Below, one piece after another: positions 1 through 6,692 of a DNA stretch of 9,144 nucleotides. The translations under genes were made by a program, and so were the position numbers. Source of the DNA: Prevotellaceae bacterium (lineage in GTDB: Bacteria; Bacteroidota; Bacteroidia; Bacteroidales; UBA932); assembly GCA_031259655.1 (NCBI GenBank), contig JAIRLF010000157.1, positions 1 to 9,144 of the forward strand. The letters run 5' to 3'. The notes below the pieces were generated by a model that searched no databases, was not told the DNA's origin, and was given only the letters and a program-made list of their open reading frames with translations. The first letter of the stretch is position 1. Each line of letters begins with the position of its first letter.

Positions 1-56
1 TTTGCATACTAATTTCAGGAAAATACGATAGTGTTATAAAAACATAAAACGGAACA

Positions 57-1391
57 GTGACAAAGAAAAAGAAAAAGAAAGTACAGCCGGCAACTCAGCG
101 GAAAGTTGTAACAGGCAAACATTCGACAACATATTTGAACGCATGTTATGCCATGGCGCGGCGTATTTTACAGTCTTTGGGTGAAGACGATTCGACCTTT
201 GACATATTCACGAAACGCCAGAAACAGGACATTTTCCGCATTGTGATATTACCTCCGCGCATTGTGGCAGCGCAGGGGCATAAAGTGCCGAAACAATATA
301 TCCGTCACATACAGGAAAGATTGATTATAGACATGCGACGGATGTATTTCGATGAAGAACTGGGCATAACATGGATGGATATGGCAACGGTAGGACTGTC
401 GTTACTGTCGATGTTTACCGCAAAAGATTTCACCGACAACCTGCCGTCGCTGCAACAGGAAACAGCGAAACGACTGCGCAAAGTTTTTGAAACTAAAGAC
501 GTTTTCTTCAAGCTTCAGGAATTTATAATCCAGAAAATAAAACTGACGTCAATCGTGCTTTCGCAGCCTAACTTCCGCATCTACGGGCAACAGGTGAGCG
601 ACATCCCGCTTCCGACAGGTCCGACAAGCTGTTTCCAGCAGGTAGTGCCCATCACAGCGCACGAATGTCAAACCCTGCGTTTCAAATACCGAAACATCGA
701 ACGCACAGCCTATCGTATAGCCATGGGACAGTGTCAAAGTCAGCCATGCACAGGCGCCACCATCGAAATCAGCAAAATATTGCCGAACGTAGAACACGAC
801 AGGATACTGAACATTTATATACAGTCGCACGCCATTCACCGTTTCAAAGAACGCATTGACACGCTGTTTCCAATTCTGCGAAACGAATTTTTTGTCCTTT
901 CGCTCATGCTAATACAGCGCATCGTGCGCGCTCCCAACGGGATGCAACTCATCGCATGCGTCATGCCTATCAAAGGCGAAATAAAAACGATAGGCTATTT
1001 CGCTTTCACAATCGAAGGCGAAAATCTGCTTGTACTCACGCTTTTGCCATTGCTTAGCAACGCTGTTCCCGAAGGGCGGATTTTGTACGACCGTCTGCAT
1101 CTGTCGAACGAAGACCTGAAATATCTGGGTATGGACAAGCTGAGTTTCTTCTACGAAGTCGATATCGAACAGATTCCCGCGCTGAAACGGGTTCTCTACG
1201 ACGAACTGCATCTCGAATACATCCGTAGCATTGAGAACAGTTTTCGTGAAAAAGACGAGCCTTTCAATGAAAAGAAAACGCTTTTCGTGAAAAACTTCTT
1301 CCAAAAACTCGAAGAACAGACTTTTAATAACGATAATGATGATAATGATAACGAACAGTATACCGAAAATATAAATATCTTAGAATATTAA
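57..1391 (+). CDS. Conserved-looking protein of unknown function, 444 aa
   Basis: I do not recognise a named family. The start is GTG at 57: an in-frame stop lies at 45-47, and the next in-frame ATG would remove 32 residues. The N terminus is strongly basic (six lysines at residues 3-8). There is no signal peptide and no clear membrane segment, so a cytoplasmic protein is likely. Residues 30-165 look mostly helical. Residues 257-266 read SHAIHRFKER, followed by alternating beta-like stretches (about 298-332, including GYFAFTIEGENLLVLTLLPL). The HAxxRxxER pattern is seen in small RelE/BrnT-like and DUF4258-like proteins, but here it sits inside a much larger protein, so that link is weak. Residues 423-433 form an Asn/Asp-rich tail. 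The next gene begins 5 bases after the stop, which suggests cotranscription. Coding status is well supported by length and composition; the function is unknown. Confidence 0.85.
   Translation: MTKKKKKKVQPATQRKVVTGKHSTTYLNACYAMARRILQSLGEDDSTFDIFTKRQKQDIFRIVILPPRIVAAQGHKVPKQYIRHIQERLIIDMRRMYFDEELGITWMDMATVGLSLLSMFTAKDFTDNLPSLQQETAKRLRKVFETKDVFFKLQEFIIQKIKLTSIVLSQPNFRIYGQQVSDIPLPTGPTSCFQQVVPITAHECQTLRFKYRNIERTAYRIAMGQCQSQPCTGATIEISKILPNVEHDRILNIYIQSHAIHRFKERIDTLFPILRNEFFVLSLMLIQRIVRAPNGMQLIACVMPIKGEIKTIGYFAFTIEGENLLVLTLLPLLSNAVPEGRILYDRLHLSNEDLKYLGMDKLSFFYEVDIEQIPALKRVLYDELHLEYIRSIENSFREKDEPFNEKKTLFVKNFFQKLEEQTFNNDNDDNDNEQYTENINILEY
1328..1354 (+). repeat. Low-complexity GATAAT-like microrepeat in the gene 1 tail
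   Basis: Imperfect repetition of GATAAT/GATGAT units encodes the Asn/Asp-rich tail (NNDNDDNDNE) of the protein at 57-1391. Such tracts can change length by replication slippage. The last roughly 15 codons after it look ordinary. Confidence 0.6.
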
Positions 1392-1396
1392 ACGAC

Positions 1397-2401
1397 ATGA
1401 AAGTTTTAATCACAGGAGCGGCAGGATTTATAGGGAGCTTCATGGTAGAAGAAGCCCTTAATCGGGGATTTGACACATACGCCGGAATCAGAGCCACAAG
1501 CAGCAGGCAGTACCTCAAAGACGAAAGAATAAAATTTGTCGATTTAAAATACAGCGATAAAAAGCAGCTTGCGGAACAGCTGACGGAGTTGAAAAACCTG
1601 CACGGCAAATTCGACTATATCATACACGGTATGGGCGTAACAAAGTGCAAGAACAAAAACGATTTCGACAGGATAAATTACGGATACACGCGAAATTTCG
1701 TCGAAGCATTAATCGAATCCGATTCCGTACCCGACAAATTTGTGTACATAAGCAGTCTGTCGGCGTGGGGACCGGGCGACTCCAAAACAGGGAAGCCGAT
1801 AATGCTCTCCGACGAGCCGAAGCCGGACACCCTTTACGGAACAAGCAAACTGAAAGCCGAACGGTTTATTGCCTCGCTGCCGGATTTCCCGTACATCTTT
1901 TTGCGACCGACAGGAGTATACGGACCCCGCGAAAAAGACTATTTTGTCTTCAACAAGACCGTCGCGAACGGCATCGAGCCGGCTATGGGTTTTGGGACGC
2001 AGCATCTGACTTTTATTTACGTCCGCGACCTGGCGGCGCTGGCGCTTTCGGCTTGCAGGAGCGATATTGTCCGGAAAGGTTACTTCGTTTCCGACGGTAA
2101 AGAGTATACCGGCAAAGAATACGCGGCTATAGTGAAAAAGCATCTCGGACGCAAACATACGCTGAAACTGCGTGTGCCGCTGTTTTTGGTGAAACTGATT
2201 TCGTATTCGCTCGACGCCGTTTGCGGATGGTTCGGGCAAACCCCTACTTTGAACAAAGACAAATACAGGATTCTAAGAGTAATGAATTGGAAATGCGAAA
2301 TCAAACCTACACAGGACGATTTTAATTTCAAAGCCGAATACGACCTCGACAGAGGTACGGAAGAAGCTATAAAATGGTATAAACAGGAAAAATGGATGTG
2401 A
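1397..2401 (+). CDS. NAD(P)-dependent epimerase/dehydratase, extended SDR family
   Basis: A 334-residue extended short-chain dehydrogenase/reductase. Residues 1-13 (MKVLITGAAGFIG) are the first beta strand and the GxxGxxG nucleotide-binding loop. The Ser of the catalytic set is in YISSLSAWG (117-125), and the YxxxK pair is Tyr147/Lys151 in YGTSK. RPTGVYGPRE (170-179) and LTFIYVRDLA (204-213) match the conserved substrate-side segments of the family. The length is normal for sugar-nucleotide epimerases, dehydratases and related 3-beta-HSD-like enzymes. The C-terminal part (about 250-334) is the variable substrate domain, so the substrate cannot be named. It lacks a signal peptide and is probably cytosolic. 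The start ATG lies 5 bases after the upstream stop, with no clear Shine-Dalgarno sequence, as is common in Bacteroidetes. Family assignment is firm; the exact reaction is not. Confidence 0.93.
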   Translation: MKVLITGAAGFIGSFMVEEALNRGFDTYAGIRATSSRQYLKDERIKFVDLKYSDKKQLAEQLTELKNLHGKFDYIIHGMGVTKCKNKNDFDRINYGYTRNFVEALIESDSVPDKFVYISSLSAWGPGDSKTGKPIMLSDEPKPDTLYGTSKLKAERFIASLPDFPYIFLRPTGVYGPREKDYFVFNKTVANGIEPAMGFGTQHLTFIYVRDLAALALSACRSDIVRKGYFVSDGKEYTGKEYAAIVKKHLGRKHTLKLRVPLFLVKLISYSLDAVCGWFGQTPTLNKDKYRILRVMNWKCEIKPTQDDFNFKAEYDLDRGTEEAIKWYKQEKWM

Positions 2402-2410
2402 AAGCAGGAT

Positions 2411-2494
2411 ATGAATTTAAATCAGAATTTACAGAATTTTAGAATTAAACAGAATTCTGAACATTCTGAAAATTCCGATTCAGACAAGATATGA
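2411..2494 (+). CDS. Possible 27-codon leader ORF overlapping the transporter start
   Basis: ATG at 2411 opens a 27-codon frame rich in Asn, Gln and Ser (it begins MNLNQNLQNF and ends ENSDSDKI). Its TGA stop at 2492-2494 overlaps the transporter ATG at 2491-2493, in an ATGA arrangement typical of translational coupling. Almost the whole frame lies in the inverted repeat at 2420-2480, so its composition may reflect only the repeat. GCAGG at 2404-2408 is too close to act as a good ribosome site. It may be a coupling leader or a chance frame in a repeat; I favour chance slightly. Confidence 0.25.
   Translation: MNLNQNLQNFRIKQNSEHSENSDSDKI
2420..2480. repeat. Intergenic imperfect inverted repeat (long AT-rich hairpin)
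   Basis: The left arm 2420-2446 (aatcagaatttacagaat...) and right arm 2453-2480 (aattctgaacattctgaa...) are near reverse complements, with a 6-base loop at 2447-2452. Both arms are built from repeated cagaatt/ttctga units. The hairpin ends 10 bases before the transporter ATG. It has no GC-rich stem or T-run, so it is not a typical intrinsic terminator. It resembles intergenic repeats that I believe are dispersed in Bacteroidetes genomes, but that recollection is not tested here. Confidence 0.65.
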
Positions 2495-4731
2495 ATACAG
2501 AGAATAAAACACATAGCAAAGAGACCGGATTTGGCACGGCGCCGGTTTATCTGACCGCCATATCGACAATACTTGGCGCGATACTGTTTTTGCGATTCGG
2601 TTATGCGACAGGCGTGTTGGGCTTTTTTGGCGTGATTTTGATAATCATTCTCGGACATGCGATAACGATGCCGACGGCTCTTGCCATATCCGAGATTTCG
2701 ACAAATACCCGCGTCGAAGGCGGCGGCGAATACTTCATCATCTCCCGTTCGTTCGGGTTGAAAATCGGGTCGACCATAGGGATAGCCCTGTACGTTTCGC
2801 AAGCCGTCAGCGTGGCTTTTTATGTCATTGCGTTCACCGAAGCTTTTGAGCCCGTGTTCAACTGGTGGAAACGCAGTTTCGAGTTCGAACTTCCCCGACA
2901 GGTCATCAGCGTGCCTGCGCTTTGCCTTCTGTCGTACACTATCCTGAAAAAGGGGACGGGGCTGGGGATGAAACTGCTCTACATCGTGAATGCCATACTT
3001 ATCCTGTCGCTACTGTTCTTTTTCATCGGCAAACCGATAGTCGAAAGCGATTCGGGAAACGTGGCGGTTATCGACAATCTGCGGTTTTTGAACAAAGACT
3101 CGTTCTTTGTGATATTTGCAATCTGTTTCCCGGCGTTCACCGGCATTACGGCGGGCGTGGGACTGAGCGGCGACCTGCGTAATCCGGCGAAGTCGATTCC
3201 GCTGGGAACAATAGCGGGGACGCTTACCGGACTGATAGTGTATGTGCTGGTCGTATGGAAATTAGCAGTTTCGGCTCCTGCCGGCGATTTGACCGACAAT
3301 CAACTCGTCATGTCGAAAATTGCAGTCTGGGGGGCGGTGATTATCCCGTTCGGGCTTGCCTCGTGCACCATATCGTCGGCAATAGGCTCGTTCATTGTTG
3401 CTCCGCGCACGCTTCAGGCGATAGCGCTCGATAAAAGTTTCCCGGTCAGGCGGATAAATATTTTTCTTGCAAGAGGACGGGGAAAAACGCGCGAGCCGGT
3501 CAACGCAAGTATCGTAACATTTTTACTGGCGCTTGTTTTCGTCGTCATGGGCAATGTCGATGCGGTCGCGGGGATTATATCCATGTTTTTCCTGATATCT
3601 TACGGGACGCTGTGTCTGATTTCGTTTCTCAACCATTTCGGGTCGCCGCCCTCGTATCGACCTCGTTTCAAATCGAAGTGGTATATCTCGTTAAGCGGCT
3701 TTTTGCTGTCGGTGTGGGTGATGTTCAGAATCGATTCGCTGTACACCATTTTGGCGTACGCCACTATTGTCGCGCTGTATCTGATTGTCGAACACTATAA
3801 CAAAGACCAGAAAGGTCTTGTAAACATTTTTAAAGGCTCGATTTTTCAGTTGAACAGACGGCTACAGGTATACATGCAAAAAAATCATTCGGGATTGGAC
3901 GACGAAGAATGGCGTCCGGCGGCAATCTGTATCTCCCAAAATTCGTTTGAACGCGAAAAAGTGCTGGAACTGATGAAATGGATCAGTCATAAACACGGAT
4001 TCGGTACTTATTTCCACTATATCGAAGGATATTACAGTAAAAACACGTATCTCGAATCGCGAAAAATACTCGCTCAGCTTATCGAACAGCGCGAACGGGG
4101 AAACGCTCTCTATATCGACACAATGATTTCGCCCTCGTATACATCGGCTATTGCGCAAGTCATTCAATCGCCGTCGATTTCGGGTATGGAAAACAATATG
4201 GTGATATTCGAATACGACAAAAACAGAACCGATGAACTCGGACGAATACTCGATAATATCAACCTCGTGAAATCGGGCGATTTCGATATTTGTATTCTGG
4301 GAACTTCGAGTTCTCCCGTCAAATACCGAAACGGCATTCATGTCTGGATCAGACCGACCGACGAAAAAAACGCCAACCTGATGATTTTATTGGGATACAT
4401 CATCCTCTCGCATCCCGACTGGAGTAAGGGCTATATCAAAATATTCAACGTCAGCCCGGCAGGAAAAGAAGAAGAGACGAAAAAAGGTCTCGAAGAACGG
4501 ATTGCCGCCGGACGTTTGCCCATCACTCTGACCAATATCGAAATAGTTACGTTTGTCGAAAATCAGACAATCGGCGAAATCATAACGCAACATTCCAAAT
4601 ATGCGGGATTGACAATAGTCGGGTTCAGAGAAGAAATCGTCAAACACGAACCCGTCGCCTTCTTTGGCGATTTCGACGAAATAGGCGATGCGCTGTTTGT
4701 AAACGCTTCGATGTCAAGAAATATCGACTGA
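2491..4731 (+). CDS. SLC12-type cation-chloride cotransporter-like permease (APC superfamily)
   Basis: A 746-residue inner-membrane transporter. About 12 membrane segments are visible between residues 17 and 434, followed by a cytoplasmic domain of about 310 residues. Several stretches match the SLC12 family: TILGAILFLRFGYATGVLG in TM1; SGDLRNPAKSIPLGTIAG (226-243) after TM6; SSAIGSFIVAPRTLQAIALD (295-314) in and after TM8; REPVNAS (334-340); and the YRPRFKSKW segment (389-397) before the last two helices. The C-terminal part also follows the family: NGIHVWIRPTD (614-624), then NLMILLGYIILSHPDWSKG with IKIFNV (628-654), as in NKCC/KCC regulatory domains. Likely role: coupled movement of a cation with chloride, or of an amino acid, across the inner membrane. 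The ion set cannot be read from the sequence. The start ATG overlaps a small upstream frame and lies 10 bases after a hairpin. Confidence 0.88.
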   Translation: MNTENKTHSKETGFGTAPVYLTAISTILGAILFLRFGYATGVLGFFGVILIIILGHAITMPTALAISEISTNTRVEGGGEYFIISRSFGLKIGSTIGIALYVSQAVSVAFYVIAFTEAFEPVFNWWKRSFEFELPRQVISVPALCLLSYTILKKGTGLGMKLLYIVNAILILSLLFFFIGKPIVESDSGNVAVIDNLRFLNKDSFFVIFAICFPAFTGITAGVGLSGDLRNPAKSIPLGTIAGTLTGLIVYVLVVWKLAVSAPAGDLTDNQLVMSKIAVWGAVIIPFGLASCTISSAIGSFIVAPRTLQAIALDKSFPVRRINIFLARGRGKTREPVNASIVTFLLALVFVVMGNVDAVAGIISMFFLISYGTLCLISFLNHFGSPPSYRPRFKSKWYISLSGFLLSVWVMFRIDSLYTILAYATIVALYLIVEHYNKDQKGLVNIFKGSIFQLNRRLQVYMQKNHSGLDDEEWRPAAICISQNSFEREKVLELMKWISHKHGFGTYFHYIEGYYSKNTYLESRKILAQLIEQRERGNALYIDTMISPSYTSAIAQVIQSPSISGMENNMVIFEYDKNRTDELGRILDNINLVKSGDFDICILGTSSSPVKYRNGIHVWIRPTDEKNANLMILLGYIILSHPDWSKGYIKIFNVSPAGKEEETKKGLEERIAAGRLPITLTNIEIVTFVENQTIGEIITQHSKYAGLTIVGFREEIVKHEPVAFFGDFDEIGDALFVNASMSRNID

Positions 4732-4779
4732 GCTGAAAAATAATATCAGCAATTTAATATATGTTTAAAGAAATGTTTG

Positions 4780-4787
4780 TACATTTG
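4780..4787 (+). promoter_or_regulatory. Bacteroidetes-type -7 promoter element (TACATTTG)
   Basis: TACATTTG matches the TAnnTTTG consensus used by the Bacteroidetes primary sigma factor. The -33 region is weak (TGTTTA near 4762-4767, about the right distance). A transcript would start near 4793-4796, and the AAAAGG at 4795-4800 would sit just before the ATG at 4807, so the leader would be very short. The element lies in the gap after the transporter, which supports a new transcription unit beginning here. Confidence 0.5.
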
Positions 4788-4806
4788 TGCTTTTAAAAGG
4801 AACTTT

Positions 4807-5340
4807 ATGATTTACTCATTTATCATTGGAATAAAGAATAACAGGAATTTCATGAGAGAATACCACGTCCCGTCGAAATATTCGCTGTTCGATTTTAAGA
4901 GATTTATCGTGTCCGAACTGGATTTCGACGATTCTCAACAAAGCCTCTTCTTTCTCCTCGACCGCGACGAAAGAAAAATCAAAAGCTATTCACTGTTCGA
5001 TATGGGACACGGAGCAATGGATATGGTTACTCTGGAAGAATTGAACAGTAATGGTATGGAAAAACTGCTCTATACTTTCGACTTGTTTAACGACCGCTCG
5101 TTGGATATCGAGTTTCAGGGCGAAACCGACGAACTGCCGAGAGTATCTTATCCTGTCGTCGCTCAAAGCAAAGGCGACGCGCCGGGGCAATTCAGCGAAA
5201 AAGTCGACGACAATATCAACGGACATATACATGTCAACAAGGACGAGAACCTCGACGAGGACGATGACGACGATTATGACAAAGACAAAGACGACGACGA
5301 TTTGTTTGACTACAACGAATTAATTGAAAATTATTTGTAA
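4807..5340 (+). CDS. pRiA4b ORF-3-like (IS1096 TnpR-like) protein with acidic tail
   Basis: A 177-residue protein. An upstream in-frame TTG at 4777 would add 10 residues, but it falls on the promoter element at 4780-4787. ATG 4807 has AAAAGG at 4795-4800 and gives the usual start MIYSFIIGIK. Residues 1-130 resemble the plasmid pRiA4b ORF-3-like domain: a first beta strand with YxFxI, then YSLFDFKRFIVSELDFDD (25-42), the strand KLLYTFDLF (86-94), and SKGDAPGQF (121-129), close to the SKGDAPxQ motif of Bacteroidetes members. No molecular function is established for the family, despite the plasmid and IS names, and no transposon is visible here. Residues 139-167 are almost all Asp, Glu and Lys. 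The protein is probably cytosolic. It sits 13 bases before the LolC/E permease and is likely cotranscribed with it. Confidence 0.8.
   Translation: MIYSFIIGIKNNRNFMREYHVPSKYSLFDFKRFIVSELDFDDSQQSLFFLLDRDERKIKSYSLFDMGHGAMDMVTLEELNSNGMEKLLYTFDLFNDRSLDIEFQGETDELPRVSYPVVAQSKGDAPGQFSEKVDDNINGHIHVNKDENLDEDDDDDYDKDKDDDDLFDYNELIENYL
5250..5304 (+). repeat. GAC/GAT codon tract encoding a poly-acidic tail
   Basis: A run of mostly GAC, GAT, GAG and AAA codons encodes the Asp-rich tail (for example EDDDDDYDKDKDDDD) of the protein at 4807-5340. It is low complexity and possibly variable in length. Such tails can bind divalent cations or basic partners, but nothing in the window tests this. Confidence 0.6.
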
Positions 5341-5353
5341 AGACTGTCGCAAA

Positions 5354-6586
5354 ATGAATCTTTCGTTTTTCATAGCTTTACGTTATTTACGGTCGAAAAG
5401 GTCGTTGAATATCATCAATATGGTTTCGTATATCAGCCTTATCGGGACGGTGTGCGGAACTGCGGCTCTGCTGATTGTTTTGTCGGTGTTCAACGGGTTC
5501 GAAAACCTCACAGGCTCGATATACAGCATCTTCGACCCCGAACTGAAAATCACTCCGGCGAAGGGCAAAACTTTTGTCATTGACGAGACAAATATCGCCA
5601 AAATCGCCGCTCTTCCCGAAGTAGAGAATGTGGCGCTCACTCTCGACGAAAATGTTTTGCTCAAATACAAAGAACAGCAAACAATCGCCATGATGCGCGG
5701 CGTCGACAAAAATTACGAGGCAAACACTCCGTTGGCTTATTCGATGGGCGACGGTAGTTTCCGGATGTACAGGGACGATTACCCTGCCGCAGTTTTCGGT
5801 TATGGAGTAGCCGCAAAACTCGGGCTGTTCAGCCTTCGGATGGAAGAGCCGGTGTATGTCAACGTCCCGAAACGCGAGGGAAAAGTGTCGTTAAACAATC
5901 CTGCCGCTTCTATTAATAGCTTGAGTTTGTTGCCTTCCGGTATTTTCGAGGTCGAAAAGAGTTTCGACGAGACTTATGTCTTTGCTCCCCTCGAATTTGT
6001 CCAGGAACTGCTCGAACGCCAATCGCAGGCTTCGGCTATCGAAATTAAATTGAAACGCGGAACCGACTATAACAAAGCGCAAAAGACGGTCGCCGCCATT
6101 GTCGGCGAAGAGATGCAGGTGAAAACGCGCCGTCAACAAAACGAAGCTCTGTACCGAATGATGAAATCGGAAAAACTGATTGTGTATGCAATTTTGATTT
6201 TGATTGTCACGATTTTATCCTTCAACATATCCGGCTCGCTCTCGATGTTGATAACCGAAAAAAAGGACGATATCGCTACCCTGAAAAGCATGGGCGCTTC
6301 CGATAAACTGATTCGAAGAATATTCCTCCTGGTCGGACTGTTAATCACTTTCGCCGGTATAGCTACAGGTTTGCTGATAGGACTGTCGGTATGTTTGTTA
6401 CAGCAACATTTCGGACTGCTGAAACTCCCCGGCAATAGCCTCCTTATCAATGCATATCCGGTGAAAACGCTTTTCACCGATTTGATTTTGGTGGTCGCTT
6501 CCGTCGCTGTCATCGGATACCTCGCCTCACTCGTCGCCGTAGCTAATGTTAAGGATAAGAAAGTAAAAAGTAATAAAGTAGTATAA
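5354..6586 (+). CDS. lolE: ABC transporter permease, LolC/LolE (FtsX-like) family
   Basis: A 410-residue inner-membrane permease, the usual length for LolC/LolE. ATG 5354 is chosen over an in-frame TTG at 5324 inside the upstream gene, because it gives the family N terminus MNLSFFIALRYLRSKRS. Order of parts: TM1 about 24-47 (VSYISLIGTVCGTAALLIVLSV begins it), a periplasmic domain about 48-272, TM2 about 274-298, the cytoplasmic coupling segment ITEKKDDIATLKSMGAS (300-316), TM3 about 322-348 and TM4 about 373-398. In the Lol system two permeases and the ATPase LolD release outer-membrane lipoproteins from the inner membrane to LolA. No LolD-like ATPase gene is in the window, so it must be encoded elsewhere. 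The choice between lolC and lolE is uncertain, because many Bacteroidetes carry one or more such permeases. Confidence 0.88.
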   Translation: MNLSFFIALRYLRSKRSLNIINMVSYISLIGTVCGTAALLIVLSVFNGFENLTGSIYSIFDPELKITPAKGKTFVIDETNIAKIAALPEVENVALTLDENVLLKYKEQQTIAMMRGVDKNYEANTPLAYSMGDGSFRMYRDDYPAAVFGYGVAAKLGLFSLRMEEPVYVNVPKREGKVSLNNPAASINSLSLLPSGIFEVEKSFDETYVFAPLEFVQELLERQSQASAIEIKLKRGTDYNKAQKTVAAIVGEEMQVKTRRQQNEALYRMMKSEKLIVYAILILIVTILSFNISGSLSMLITEKKDDIATLKSMGASDKLIRRIFLLVGLLITFAGIATGLLIGLSVCLLQQHFGLLKLPGNSLLINAYPVKTLFTDLILVVASVAVIGYLASLVAVANVKDKKVKSNKVV

Positions 6587-6672
6587 CAGAATCCATCCAT
6601 AGAGACGACAAGGACGTCCTTACAAATACACCGGTGTGTGCGCCGATAGGGGCGTATCGCGTTGGCAGGTAA
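6587..6672. repeat. Intergenic palindromic segment, probable fragment of a dispersed repeat
   Basis: The gap between the permease stop and the truncated surface-protein frame holds two perfect palindromes: AAGGACGTCCTT (6610-6621) and ACACCGGTGT (6628-6637). They are followed by gcgccgataggggcgtatcgc-type GC-rich sequence up to 6660. The run resembles repeat-type intergenic sequence known to me from Bacteroidetes, ending abruptly near 6660. There is no T-run, so a simple terminator is not supported, and I see no TAnnTTTG promoter here for the next frame. It is a plausible recombination junction. Confidence 0.45.
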
Positions 6673-6692
6673 GATAACTTTACATTGGCAGG
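6662..6692 (+). repeat. 8-bp direct repeat TTGGCAGG flanking the frame start
   Basis: TTGGCAGG occurs at 6662-6669 and again at 6685-6692, 23 bases apart. The spacing is not a multiple of 3. The in-frame TAA at 6670-6672 lies between the copies. It may be a short junction duplication or chance. Confidence 0.4.

Noticed and set aside
1..56. TTTG at 1-4 as the end of a TAnnTTTG promoter for the first gene
   Set aside because: The TAnn half would lie outside the window, so it cannot be judged. The remaining bases show no clear element.
57..1391. Toxin-antitoxin system based on the SHAxxRxxER motif
   Set aside because: The protein is far larger than such toxins and no small antitoxin gene lies next to it.
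1709..2239. A 176-residue open frame on the minus strand
   Set aside because: It lies wholly inside the well-supported SDR gene, its protein looks like an antisense translation of it, and no domain is recognisable.
4732..4750. Possible terminator after the transporter (GCTGA at 4732-4736 with TCAGC at 4746-4750)
   Set aside because: The stem is only 5 base pairs and no T-run follows, so it is too weak to annotate.
4807..5340. A mobile element, suggested by the plasmid and IS names of the family
   Set aside because: There are no terminal repeats, transposase or target duplication nearby, and the protein family is common on chromosomes.
6133..6600. A 155-residue open frame on the minus strand
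   Set aside because: It is antisense to the C-terminal half of the LolC/E permease, whose motifs are clear on the plus strand.
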